Origin: UBA1738 sp045538755
GTDB lineage: Bacteria; Bacillota; Clostridia; UBA1381
Assembly: GCA_045538755.1 (NCBI GenBank)
Contig: JAZQEC010000002.1
Location: forward strand, 1 to 64,000
Direction of reading: 5' to 3'
Length of the DNA stretch: 64,000 nucleotides
This document shows positions 50,965-59,650 of this stretch, piece after piece. Numbering within the stretch: position 1 is the first letter of the stretch; the number at the start of each line of letters is the position of its first letter. Made by a program: the position numbers and the translations under genes. The notes beneath the pieces are model-generated. The model had not been told where the DNA came from. It worked only from the letters and a program-made list of their open reading frames with translations, and made no database searches.

Positions 50965-52950
50965 TTATTGGTCAAATATTTGAGTTAAGAGTGCGCTCTT
51001 TTCTTCAGGCGTTATATCACGGGTACGTCTGTATAAATAAACCTCTGTATCATCAGAAATGTTAAATGTTACATTTTCTTTTTCGTAGGCAGCGCCAAAC
51101 CCTTCTTTGCTTATAATTTTTTCATAAGGGACAGAAATTACTCTTTGTTCGTTTTCCCCAAGGTGTATCTGCAAGGAAGACGGAACGAGAATATAATCAG
51201 TAATAAAAAGATTATCTGAAAGCCCGTCGCGCTTGTCGACGTCGGATAGCGGTATAAAATAACTTCTTCTATCTATATTATGTTTGACTTTGGCTGAAAG
51301 CGACGCCTCTGCATTTGTGAGAATATCGTAATTCAACTCAAATGATGAAGCCAAAAGACATACACTTTTTCCCTTTAAACCTATGCTTTCGTCCATATAT
51401 TCTGTGAGTTGCAAAATTTTATCGGCATTTTTATCAATAGACGGATAGTTTGAAAAATTTGGTATGAGTGCAGCTTTTTTTATTCCTTGGATTGATGTTG
51501 GCTGAACTCTCGGAATAAATGTATTAACTGTCTGGAGTGAGCATAAAATCGCTGAAGCTATAATAAGGTGTTTTTTTTGTATACCTGAAAGCAAGGACAT
51601 AAGTAGTATGCAAAATGCAGGAACGTACAGCGCAAGGTGCTGTTGACCGTGAGTCTGGACGGACACAAACATCGAAAAGCATAATGCCGATTGAAGAAGA
51701 ATGAAGCTTTCTGGGCATATATTTTTTCTGTTTTTAACTTGCTTAATAATTGTGAAAATAACAAGAGTTGCCGTGAGAATAACACCGTAGTATCTTGTAA
51801 AGAGCATTGCATCGCATCGTATTCCAAGAGCATACGCTGCATACATATTACTGTAATCGGCAAGCAGTTTTTTTGTTACAAAATCCTGTGTGAAAAACAG
51901 GAGCACAAAGCCACAGCCGCCTAAAATTTCAAGCGGAGCTTTTAACTTTTTTGTGATAAGCCCATAAAGAAGTGCGGTAAGCGCAAAACTTAATGCAAAA
52001 AATGAATACCACCGCCTCATAAGTATACAAAAAGCAAGAAGAACACCGACTAATAAAGAGCATTTTTCCTTGCCCAAGTACAGATAAATGGAAAGAGCAA
52101 TTATGCCGAAAAGTGCACAGCCAATATCTATAAAGCCTGCATTAGCCATAAAAATTAAGTATGGCAAGCATAAAAATACGCTTACTGCTTTTATGACTCC
52201 TCCTTTGAAAATCCGCTTTGTAAGCCCATATATAACGGCAGTGAGCGGAAATACATAAAAGTTAATTATTGACAATATGAATACAAGGCGGGATTTGCCG
52301 AAAAGCTTACACATAATGCTGGCAGGGATTGCGATTATATAGTTATAGTCTGTGGTGAAGATAGACTCGAAAACACTTTTCCAATACTTTGGAAAAGGAA
52401 AAATAGCATCAAGACTATGGACTGTGGTGAAGTATCCCGCGTTGTCCCAGTAAAAAATCTGTTTCATATACTTGCAGTAGACTAATGCTTCTGCATTTAA
52501 GATAATAAATGCCGAAACTAAAAAAATTATATCTGTTTTTGAAGGTTTAATTCGTTTTGCTTTTTTTATGATGTGTGAAATGTTTGAAAAAAGAATACTT
52601 AAAAACAGAGAAAGTAATATCATAGCTCCTAAAAAGTCAAAATATGTACCGCCGCCTACACAGTTTCTTAAAATAATACCATTAAATGCAAAGGATAAAA
52701 GTACGGACAGGCATATTGCAAAAGCGGTGGTGCGAGGCGCAAGCTGAAAACTGTTAAGGTATTCAGAGATTTTACCTCTCAGAATAAAGACTGCATATTC
52801 AGCAAAAATCAAAATCAATAAAAATACAGCTATTGGAATATTTTTGCCAAAGATATCTGCAAAAAGCTGTGCTGACCTTGAAAGCAAAAAGCATAGCATC
52901 GGCACAGCTGCTATAAGTATAAAATTTTCGGGGTTTAAGTATTTTTTCAT
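50965..52950 (-). CDS. polytopic membrane protein, GT-C/PMT-like glycosyltransferase candidate
   Basis: 661 residues with about 12-13 hydrophobic segments over the first 500 residues, and a soluble C-terminal domain (about 510-661). The extracytoplasmic loop with Y-W-D-N-A-G-Y-F-T-T-V-H, including an acidic residue near an aromatic pair, resembles the first loop of GT-C enzymes such as PMT/ArnT (GT39/GT83 types). Substrate unknown. It faces the GT2 gene and could work with it on a surface glycan, but the two are convergent and separated by a terminator. Family assignment is moderate. Confidence 0.65.
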   Translation of the reverse strand: MKKYLNPENFILIAAVPMLCFLLSRSAQLFADIFGKNIPIAVFLLILIFAEYAVFILRGKISEYLNSFQLAPRTTAFAICLSVLLSFAFNGIILRNCVGGGTYFDFLGAMILLSLFLSILFSNISHIIKKAKRIKPSKTDIIFLVSAFIILNAEALVYCKYMKQIFYWDNAGYFTTVHSLDAIFPFPKYWKSVFESIFTTDYNYIIAIPASIMCKLFGKSRLVFILSIINFYVFPLTAVIYGLTKRIFKGGVIKAVSVFLCLPYLIFMANAGFIDIGCALFGIIALSIYLYLGKEKCSLLVGVLLAFCILMRRWYSFFALSFALTALLYGLITKKLKAPLEILGGCGFVLLFFTQDFVTKKLLADYSNMYAAYALGIRCDAMLFTRYYGVILTATLVIFTIIKQVKNRKNICPESFILLQSALCFSMFVSVQTHGQQHLALYVPAFCILLMSLLSGIQKKHLIIASAILCSLQTVNTFIPRVQPTSIQGIKKAALIPNFSNYPSIDKNADKILQLTEYMDESIGLKGKSVCLLASSFELNYDILTNAEASLSAKVKHNIDRRSYFIPLSDVDKRDGLSDNLFITDYILVPSSLQIHLGENEQRVISVPYEKIISKEGFGAAYEKENVTFNISDDTEVYLYRRTRDITPEEKSALLTQIFDQ

Positions 52951-53069
52951 ATATTTGACCTCTACTTTAATAAGGTATATTTTTTATATAAAGTTTAGCA
53001 AAAGTATTAGATGCTGTCAAGTATTTGAGAATTTAACAAGGTTCTTTTTAAAAATCGTGTTTGTTATGA

Positions 53070-53098
53070 TTGATTTAGGCGAAAAAAAGTGATATGAT
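53070..53098 (+). promoter_or_regulatory. promoter of the ECF transporter operon
   Basis: TTGATT (53070-53075), 17-bp spacer, TATGAT (53093-53098). The spacer GCGAAAAAAAGTGATAT is nearly identical to that of the metF promoter. Because this promoter covers the ATG at 53094, translation cannot start there. Confidence 0.7.
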
Positions 53099-53162
53099 TA
53101 AAGATGTAAAATTACAATGCTTAAAAAAGTCATTTTACCGACAGGAGTTTGAAGATAGAACC

Positions 53163-54050
53163 ATGAAGGAATTTAAAAAATATCACCCTTTTGTGAGCTT
53201 TATATATTTTGTGTTTGTAATAGGATTTTCTGTATTTTTTATGCATCCTGTGTGTCTTGGGATTTCGTTTATTTGCGGATTTTTATATTCTGCTGTTTTG
53301 ACAGGCGGAAAATCTGTAAAATTGAATTTTCGATACATAATTCCAATGATGCTTGCCGCAACCTTTATAAATGCGGCATTTAACCACGAAGGGATAACTG
53401 TTCTTGCACTTTTGCCGAGTGGAACCCCGTTTACGCTGGAGTCGCTTATTTACGGACTTGCGGCAGCGGTTATGATTGCGGCGGTAATTTGCTGGTTTTC
53501 TTGCTATAATGAAGTTATGACCAGCGATAAATTTATTTATCTTTTTGGAAGGATAATGCCGTCGCTGTCGCTGATTTTTTCGATGACGCTTCGGTTTGTG
53601 CCGAGATTTGTCGCACATTTTAAAGAAGTTAAAGACGCACAGATGTGCATTGGGTGCAGCATTTCAGAAGGTAAGACTTTAAATAGGATGAAAAATGCCA
53701 TTTCAGCATTGTCAGCAACACTTACATGGGCATTTGAGAATTCGGTCGATACTGCAGACAGTATGAAATCGCGCGGCTACGGACTTTCGGGAAGAACTTC
53801 ATTTTCGGTTTTTAAGTTTGATAAAAGGGACAAATCTGTCCTTATAGCGATTATATTGCTTGGCGGATATGTGCTTTGTGGGAAGCTTTTAGGATATATT
53901 GATTTTACATATTTCCCGACTTTTGAGGCCAGAGGAACAATGTTTTTTTCAGTAAGTGTATTTTTTGCATATTTTATGCTTTGTATCATACCGATTATTA
54001 TTGAAGCTTGGGAGGTGATGAAATGGTACTTTATAAAATCGAAAATCTGA
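53163..54050 (+). CDS. ecfT: ECF transporter transmembrane (T) component
   Basis: 295-residue scaffold of an energy-coupling-factor transporter, with about five to six membrane helices and the coupling helix M-K-S-R-G-Y-G (Arg motif) near residue 205 that contacts the ATPases. The start taken is ATG 53163, which fits the family's usual opening (K-K-Y-H-P-F-V-S-F-I-Y); an in-frame ATG at 53094 overlaps the -10 box. The binding site for 53163 is weak (GAAGATAGAACC). The end overlaps the ATPase gene by 28 bases. Confidence 0.88.
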   Translation: MKEFKKYHPFVSFIYFVFVIGFSVFFMHPVCLGISFICGFLYSAVLTGGKSVKLNFRYIIPMMLAATFINAAFNHEGITVLALLPSGTPFTLESLIYGLAAAVMIAAVICWFSCYNEVMTSDKFIYLFGRIMPSLSLIFSMTLRFVPRFVAHFKEVKDAQMCIGCSISEGKTLNRMKNAISALSATLTWAFENSVDTADSMKSRGYGLSGRTSFSVFKFDKRDKSVLIAIILLGGYVLCGKLLGYIDFTYFPTFEARGTMFFSVSVFFAYFMLCIIPIIIEAWEVMKWYFIKSKI

Positions 54051-55657
54051 CATTTACATATCCAAATAGTAATAAAAAGGCACTTTCCAACATAAATCTA
54101 ATGGTTAAAAGCGGTGAATTTGTAACTTTGTGCGGAAAATCGGGATGTGGGAAAACCACACTTTTGCGGCTTTTGAAAAAGTCGATTGCACCGTTTGGAG
54201 AACTAAGCGGAAAAATATTTTTTCATGGCACAGAGCTTGATGAAATAAGCAGAAGGGACGAAGCTCAAAAAATCGGATTTGTAATGCAAAAACCCGATAA
54301 TCAGATAGTGACGGATAAGGTGTGGCATGAACTTGCATTCGGAATGGAGAGCCTTGGCTATGATAAATCGGAAATCCGTGCAAAAGTCGCCGAAACGGCA
54401 TCTTTTTTCGGTATTAATAACTGGTTTCATAAAAAGACAAATGAGCTGTCGGGCGGACAAAAACAGATTTTAAACCTTGCCTCGGTTATGGTTATGAACC
54501 CGTCGGTGCTTATTCTTGATGAGCCGACAAGCCAGCTTGACCCGATTGGCGCGCAGGAATTTTTAAGAGCTTTGGAAAAAATAAACCGTGAGCTTGGAGT
54601 TACGGTTATTTTAAGCGAACATCGTCTTGAGGAGGCTCTTTCGATATCTGACAGGCTGATTGTTATGGATAGCGGTTGCATAATTTCAGACTGCCTGCCG
54701 GAAAACGCGGGAATGATTTTAAAGGAGAAAAATCACGATATGTATGAGGCTATGCCGACAGCAGTGCGTGTTTTCTGCGAGCTTGAAAATGACGAAAAAT
54801 CTCCACTTTCAGTACGTGATGCAAGAGGCTGGCTTTGTGAATATGCAAAAACGCACATACCAGACATAGAAAAAATACCAGAGGATACAAAGGATTTTGC
54901 ATCAAAAGAGGCGGCGGTTTTAGTAAAAGACGCTTGGTTTAGGTATGGAAAAGATGAAGACGATGTTATAAAAGGACTTAATCTTGAGATAAAAAAAGGC
55001 GAGTTTTATGCTATCGTTGGCGGAAATGGGACGGGAAAATCAACACTTTTGTCGCTTATAAGCGGAATTAATAAACCATACCGTGGCAAAGTTCGTATAA
55101 AAGAAAAAAGCAGTGTCGGAGTGCTTCCACAAAATCCAGAAGTTCTATTTGTGAAAAAAACAGTATTTTCAGACCTTTACGATATACTTTCAGATAGAAA
55201 GGAGTCCCAAGATGAAAAGACTGAAAAAATCAAAGCGGTTGCAAGCTTGTGTGCCATAGAAGAGCTTTTAGAAATGCATCCTTACGATCTGTCGGGCGGT
55301 GAACAGGAACGAGCAGCACTTGCAAAGGTGCTTCTTAAAAATCCACAAATTTTACTTTTGGACGAGCCTACAAAAGGTATGGACGCACATTTTAAGAAAA
55401 ACTTTGCAGAAATTATAAAAAAATTGACATTGGACGGAACTGCCGTTATAATGGTATCACACGACATTGAGTTTTGTGCGGAATTTGCCGACAGCTGTGC
55501 TCTTATGTTTGACGGAGAAATAATGTCGGCTTCTTCACCCAGAAAGTTTTTTTGTGGGAAGAGCTTTTATACGACATCCGCAAACAGAATTGCAAGGGGA
55601 ATAATTGATAATGCTGTACTTAAAGACGACATAATTCTTGCCTTGACGAAAGTGTAA
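54023..55657 (+). CDS. ECF transporter fused ATPase (A-A')
   Basis: 544 residues with two ABC ATPase domains in one chain. First: GKSGCGKTT Walker A (about 40), LSGGQ signature, VLILDEP Walker B. Second (about 295-544): GGNGTGKST, LSGGE, LLLDEP, and the H-loop histidine in MVSHD. ECF modules usually have two separate ATPases (EcfA1, EcfA2), and fused forms are known. GGGAGGTGATGAA precedes the ATG at 54023. It powers the T and S components on either side. Confidence 0.92.
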   Translation: MVLYKIENLTFTYPNSNKKALSNINLMVKSGEFVTLCGKSGCGKTTLLRLLKKSIAPFGELSGKIFFHGTELDEISRRDEAQKIGFVMQKPDNQIVTDKVWHELAFGMESLGYDKSEIRAKVAETASFFGINNWFHKKTNELSGGQKQILNLASVMVMNPSVLILDEPTSQLDPIGAQEFLRALEKINRELGVTVILSEHRLEEALSISDRLIVMDSGCIISDCLPENAGMILKEKNHDMYEAMPTAVRVFCELENDEKSPLSVRDARGWLCEYAKTHIPDIEKIPEDTKDFASKEAAVLVKDAWFRYGKDEDDVIKGLNLEIKKGEFYAIVGGNGTGKSTLLSLISGINKPYRGKVRIKEKSSVGVLPQNPEVLFVKKTVFSDLYDILSDRKESQDEKTEKIKAVASLCAIEELLEMHPYDLSGGEQERAALAKVLLKNPQILLLDEPTKGMDAHFKKNFAEIIKKLTLDGTAVIMVSHDIEFCAEFADSCALMFDGEIMSASSPRKFFCGKSFYTTSANRIARGIIDNAVLKDDIILALTKV

Positions 55658-55711
55658 TAAAAAGAACGAGAAATTAGGACTAATGTTGTACTGCGGAAGG
55701 AGAAAGCAGAA

Positions 55712-56620
55712 ATGGAAAAATTAAAAAAAATAACATTTAAAAGAGCTATTATTGGAAGCATATTTGCTATAATTTTTGTGGTGCTTTGTGCGCTTCAGAT
55801 ATCGTACAAACAGTTTAATATATCTAAAATACATATTGCAACGATTGTTCTTGCGGCAGCAAGTCTTTTCTGTTTTCTGCCGCAAAACGAGATAAAGGCA
55901 GAATCAGAAAAAAAGCAAAAGAACACCTTGCGTGCGGCGATAGCGGCAATTTTACTTTTAATAGCGGTTCCTGTAACTGTTCTTTTAGGACTGTACTGCT
56001 TTGATGATAAAAAATATTATATGATAAGCCTTATGATAATTCTGGAGACGATAGCAGCATTTGGAGTAATGTTTGAAAAACGAGGACCAAAAGCGCGCGA
56101 GCTTGTAGTGATAAGTACAATGTGTGCTTTGGCGGTTGCAGGAAGAACAGCATTTTTTATGCTTCCGCAGTTTAAGCCTGTCGCGGCTTTGGTAATTATT
56201 GCAGGTGTTTGCTTTGGAGGTGAAACGGGATTTTTGGTTGGAGCGGTTACAAGCTTTGTATCAAACTTCTTTTTCGGACAAGGCCCATGGACTCCATGGC
56301 AGATGTTTGCGTTTGGAACGATTGGATTTTTTGCAGGTATTTTGTTTAAAACAGGAAGGCTTAAAAAAACAAAGTGTTCAATTACATTATTCGGGGCTTT
56401 GGCAACAGTTATCCTGTACGGCGGTATTACAAATCCTTCATCGGTCCTTATGTGGCAGGAAAATCCGACTTGGGAAATGATTATATTGGCATACGTTAAG
56501 GGATTCCCATTTGATATTCTTCATGCTTTTTCCACGGCATTTTTCCTGTGGTTTTTGACAGAGCCTATAATTTCAAAAATAGAGCGGATTAAAATTAAAT
56601 ACGGTATGGCAGAAAAATAA
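55712..56620 (+). CDS. ECF transporter substrate-binding (S) component
   Basis: 302-residue membrane protein: an N-terminal three-helix extension, then an S-component core (about 125-300) with R-T-A-F-F-M-L-P-Q-F-K-P-V-A-A-L-V-I, F-G-G-E-T-G-F-L-V-G-A and F-F-F-G-Q-G-P-W-T-P-W-Q-M. I recall similar QxKPV and GQGPWTPWQM sequences in cobalamin-type S proteins of the CbrT kind, so a corrinoid is a candidate substrate. No riboswitch is present to confirm it. GGAAGGAGAAAGC precedes the ATG. Confidence 0.85.
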   Translation: MEKLKKITFKRAIIGSIFAIIFVVLCALQISYKQFNISKIHIATIVLAAASLFCFLPQNEIKAESEKKQKNTLRAAIAAILLLIAVPVTVLLGLYCFDDKKYYMISLMIILETIAAFGVMFEKRGPKARELVVISTMCALAVAGRTAFFMLPQFKPVAALVIIAGVCFGGETGFLVGAVTSFVSNFFFGQGPWTPWQMFAFGTIGFFAGILFKTGRLKKTKCSITLFGALATVILYGGITNPSSVLMWQENPTWEMIILAYVKGFPFDILHAFSTAFFLWFLTEPIISKIERIKIKYGMAEK

Positions 56621-56656
56621 CGGAATAAGCACTTTGTACAAAGTGCTTATTCCGTT
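56619..56656. terminator. bidirectional terminator, ECF operon / AraC gene
   Basis: A perfect 18-bp stem (56619-56636 with 56639-56656) around a 2-base centre lies between convergent genes. Confidence 0.88.
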
Positions 56657-56672
56657 TAGGTTAAAATGATGC

Positions 56673-57515
56673 CTATTCTTTATCTATATTTCGGAACATA
56701 AGCGGTGAAGTCCCAACAAGGCGTTTGAAGGTTTTACAAAAGTGGTTGCTCGATTTAAACCCACATTGATAGGCTATGCTTTCGACAGTATCATTTGTCC
56801 CTTTTAAAAGCTGTGTAGCCTTATCAATTCTTAATTTAAGAAGATATTCCTTAAACGTAAAACCGAAGTTTTTCTTAAAAAGTGACGAAATATAAACGGG
56901 GTTCATATTAACTTGCTCGGCGAGAGAGGAAAGAGTCAACTCTGACCAGAAATTAGCATTAATATATGATATAAGAAGATTTAAAACATAACTAGAACTG
57001 TGCTCATCTGCGTGTGCTTCAATTTCTTCACGTTCGATATTTTTTTCATATATTCTTTTGAGGTGTGCTAAAAGTGATACTAACAGCCCGTTTATTACGG
57101 TACTTGACATTTGATCGGCGTCTGCGAAATGTTCTTCTAAAAGCAGATTAGAAAGCCTTCTAAATAAGTTCACATCGTTTGGTGTTGTACGGATTACTCG
57201 GTAATGACGGAAAAAGTCAAAAAGTTCGATATTATCCTTTAGACATTCTTCAACAAGCTGGGAAGAAATATTAAACAACATTCTTTTGTGGCGCTCGATA
57301 TTATTCGGACGTGTTTTATGATCAATATACGGAGGAATCCAAACTATATCGCCTTCATCAATTACATAGGTTTTATCTTCAAAAACATACTTTGTGCTTC
57401 CCCAAAACAGGAAATAAAGCTCATATCCGTTATGAAAATGCATATCTGAATATGTATGCCATTTTGCATAGTTCGCAATCTGCACGTCGAAATCTTTTTC
57501 GTGCTTTTCAAACAT
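56673..57515 (-). CDS. AraC-family transcriptional regulator
   Basis: 280 residues: an N-terminal cupin-type sensor (about 10-150; M-H-F-H-N-G-Y-E-L-Y-F-L-F and a G-D-I-V-W-I-P-P turn) and a C-terminal double helix-turn-helix (about 180-280) ending with C-G-F-K-S-S-N-H-F-C-K-T-F-K-R. ATG 57515 is used; AGGAGG lies 14 bases upstream, a slightly long distance, and a GTG at 57530 overlaps it. It is divergent from the TIM-barrel cluster, so it probably activates it in response to a sugar. Confidence 0.9.
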   Translation of the reverse strand: MFEKHEKDFDVQIANYAKWHTYSDMHFHNGYELYFLFWGSTKYVFEDKTYVIDEGDIVWIPPYIDHKTRPNNIERHKRMLFNISSQLVEECLKDNIELFDFFRHYRVIRTTPNDVNLFRRLSNLLLEEHFADADQMSSTVINGLLVSLLAHLKRIYEKNIEREEIEAHADEHSSSYVLNLLISYINANFWSELTLSSLAEQVNMNPVYISSLFKKNFGFTFKEYLLKLRIDKATQLLKGTNDTVESIAYQCGFKSSNHFCKTFKRLVGTSPLMFRNIDKE

Positions 57516-57658
57516 AGAAATGGTGACCACCTCCTATTAAAAATTATTATATATGCGCAGTTTTTTATTGTCAAGAGAAATATAAAACATTTTTGGGAAT
57601 ATGTTGTAAAAAAACTAAAGAAAAGAATATCCTAATAAAAACTTCTAAAGTTATGCAC

Positions 57659-57688
57659 TTGTCAAAATATATGATAATGGGGTAGAAT
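57659..57688 (+). promoter_or_regulatory. promoter of the TIM-barrel protein operon
   Basis: TTGTCA (57659-57664), 18-bp spacer, TAGAAT (57683-57688), about 45 bases before the start codon. Suboptimal, as for an activator-dependent promoter. Confidence 0.55.
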
Positions 57689-57732
57689 ATATTTGAAAAT
57701 ATTTAAGTATCGAAAATAATAGGTGGTGTATT

Positions 57733-59637
57733 ATGAAGAAACTAAAACTTGCATCAATAGCGGCTGCATCACTTGCAGCAATATTTATTTCATCCGGTTC
57801 CGTTCTTGCAGAGAAGCCGTATGAAGCTACGTATATAACAAACGGTGATTTTGAAAAAGGTATGGAGGGCTGGAATCAAACCTGGCAGTGGGGAGAAGGA
57901 AAGCTTGAGATAGTATCTAAAGGCGGAAACAAAATGGTGCATTTGAAGTCCGAAACCGGAAGTTGCTATGTATGGCAGGACTTTAAAAATATAGCCGAAG
58001 GTGACAGATTGACACTTACCTTTAGAATGAAGATTGAAAGTCTTGGCGAAAAAAGAGGTTGTGCGGACATAACTATCGGATATTATGACAAAGCAGGGCA
58101 ATACATAACACAGGGGTATTATACATATTATGAAACCACAGATGGTAAGTGGACATATAAAAGTATTGACCTCTTGGTTCCGCCGGGTACAGGCACTATG
58201 AAGCTGCTGATGAGATTGTATGAAGGCGGCGAGATTTATTACGACGACATTGATGTTACTGATTTTGACAACAAAACAGAGCTGACTATAACAAAGGGCG
58301 AGCTTGAGATGGATTCTGTTCCAAAGGGAATAGGCACTCTGACAGCAAACCTGCATTATGTTCCAAAAGAGGTCGGCGAAAAAGGAAAGCTCATTTTCGC
58401 CATGTATGAGAATGGCGCAAGCGGCGAAAAGGAACTTATTGGTATGGACGTTAAACCGTTTAGCGCAGATAAGGCTCTGTACTTAAAAACTGACCTTGAA
58501 GTTCCAGACGATGCAGAAAATGTAAGTGTCAGCGCTTATGTCTGGAAAGACGGACAGGTAGCAGAGCCTATTGCAGAAAGTTTGACATTGCCACGTAAAG
58601 GGCGCAGAAGCGTATTTGACACATTTGCTGTGGAAAAAATGAGAGGTGTATATGACTCTGTTGATTGCTTCTACGATGAAGAAAGAATGAAAAAACTGGA
58701 GGAGCACGGCATCAATACCTTCATATTTAATATTATAGGCGACTTTAAGGGCGGCAACATCAACAAGGACCAAAACGCACTTGATGCAGTATGCGCTGAT
58801 ATGGAAGAATATGTAGAGAAAACCGGAAACCAGATATTTATGAAGGCAAGCTACGCCTCAGAGGCGGTAGTGAGGAATGTAGCATTCGGAGCATATCACC
58901 CGGGCACAGTACAGCAACTTATACTTCCGTGTCCGCTGTCTGAAGAATACTGGGAGGCAGAGATGCTCAGCCGATTGGAGGTTGTAGCAAAGCACCCGAA
59001 AATTATCGGTGTAGTCTTTGATATGGAAATGTATACTGGCGGACAAACAAGATATCCGGGCCCATGTATGTGTGATGCCTGTGTTGAAAAATTTGCAAAT
59101 ACAAAAGGCACTAAGTATGCAAAGGGCCTCTTGGATGCCGAACCGGAGCACAGATTGGTATATATGAGAGAAAACAAAATGTCGGACGAATACAAAAACT
59201 GGTTCTCCGACGAGATGGCAAAGCTTACCTCAAAAATGCGCGAGAGGCTTCATGCAATCAACCCTGATTTGATTCTTGGAATAATGCCTGCTATGGAATG
59301 GGTTTGGGGAATGGAAAAAGGCCTTGGAACAGAGGAAATGCCTGCAATGGTATTTGATGAAAACACATACAGAGGAACAATAGGAATAACAGATACCAAT
59401 AAAGCAAAGGCAAAGCTGGAAAATTGGTCGGTGGTTTTTGCAGTAGGTCTGTGGCCGAATGAACGACACAGTGCAATAAGAAAAGCTGATTTTGCGGCAA
59501 AGATAATAGAGGCAGAGCCAAAGGATGTGGGATACTGGATATACTCTGCGACAGAAATGGATAACGAGCCTATTTATTATAATGGCTTAAAAAAAGGGAA
59601 TGAAAAAATTCTCGAAATAAATCAAACAACAAATTAA
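57733..59637 (+). CDS. secreted TIM-barrel glycosidase-like protein with carbohydrate-binding module
   Basis: 634 residues: signal peptide (about 1-26), a CBM4/9-like beta-sandwich (about 35-185; N-G-D-F-E-K-G-M-E-G-W-N), a second beta region (about 190-295), and a TIM-barrel-like domain (about 300-634). The barrel contains D-M-E-M-Y-T-G-G (about 430) followed by C-M-C-D-A-C (about 445), patterns that resemble the catalytic and metal/structural sites of clan GH-A enzymes. No SLH domains. I cannot place it in a named GH family; it shares its barrel with the next two genes. AGGTGGTGTATT precedes the ATG. Confidence 0.7.
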   Translation: MKKLKLASIAAASLAAIFISSGSVLAEKPYEATYITNGDFEKGMEGWNQTWQWGEGKLEIVSKGGNKMVHLKSETGSCYVWQDFKNIAEGDRLTLTFRMKIESLGEKRGCADITIGYYDKAGQYITQGYYTYYETTDGKWTYKSIDLLVPPGTGTMKLLMRLYEGGEIYYDDIDVTDFDNKTELTITKGELEMDSVPKGIGTLTANLHYVPKEVGEKGKLIFAMYENGASGEKELIGMDVKPFSADKALYLKTDLEVPDDAENVSVSAYVWKDGQVAEPIAESLTLPRKGRRSVFDTFAVEKMRGVYDSVDCFYDEERMKKLEEHGINTFIFNIIGDFKGGNINKDQNALDAVCADMEEYVEKTGNQIFMKASYASEAVVRNVAFGAYHPGTVQQLILPCPLSEEYWEAEMLSRLEVVAKHPKIIGVVFDMEMYTGGQTRYPGPCMCDACVEKFANTKGTKYAKGLLDAEPEHRLVYMRENKMSDEYKNWFSDEMAKLTSKMRERLHAINPDLILGIMPAMEWVWGMEKGLGTEEMPAMVFDENTYRGTIGITDTNKAKAKLENWSVVFAVGLWPNERHSAIRKADFAAKIIEAEPKDVGYWIYSATEMDNEPIYYNGLKKGNEKILEINQTTN

Positions 59638-59650
59638 GGAGGAAACAATT

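Noticed and set aside
52951..53162. Cobalamin riboswitch before the ECF operon
   Set aside because: The leader after the promoter is about 60 bases and shows no B12-box-like sequence.
53094..53162. Upstream in-frame ATG as start of the EcfT protein
   Set aside because: It overlaps the predicted -10 box and lengthens the protein beyond its family.
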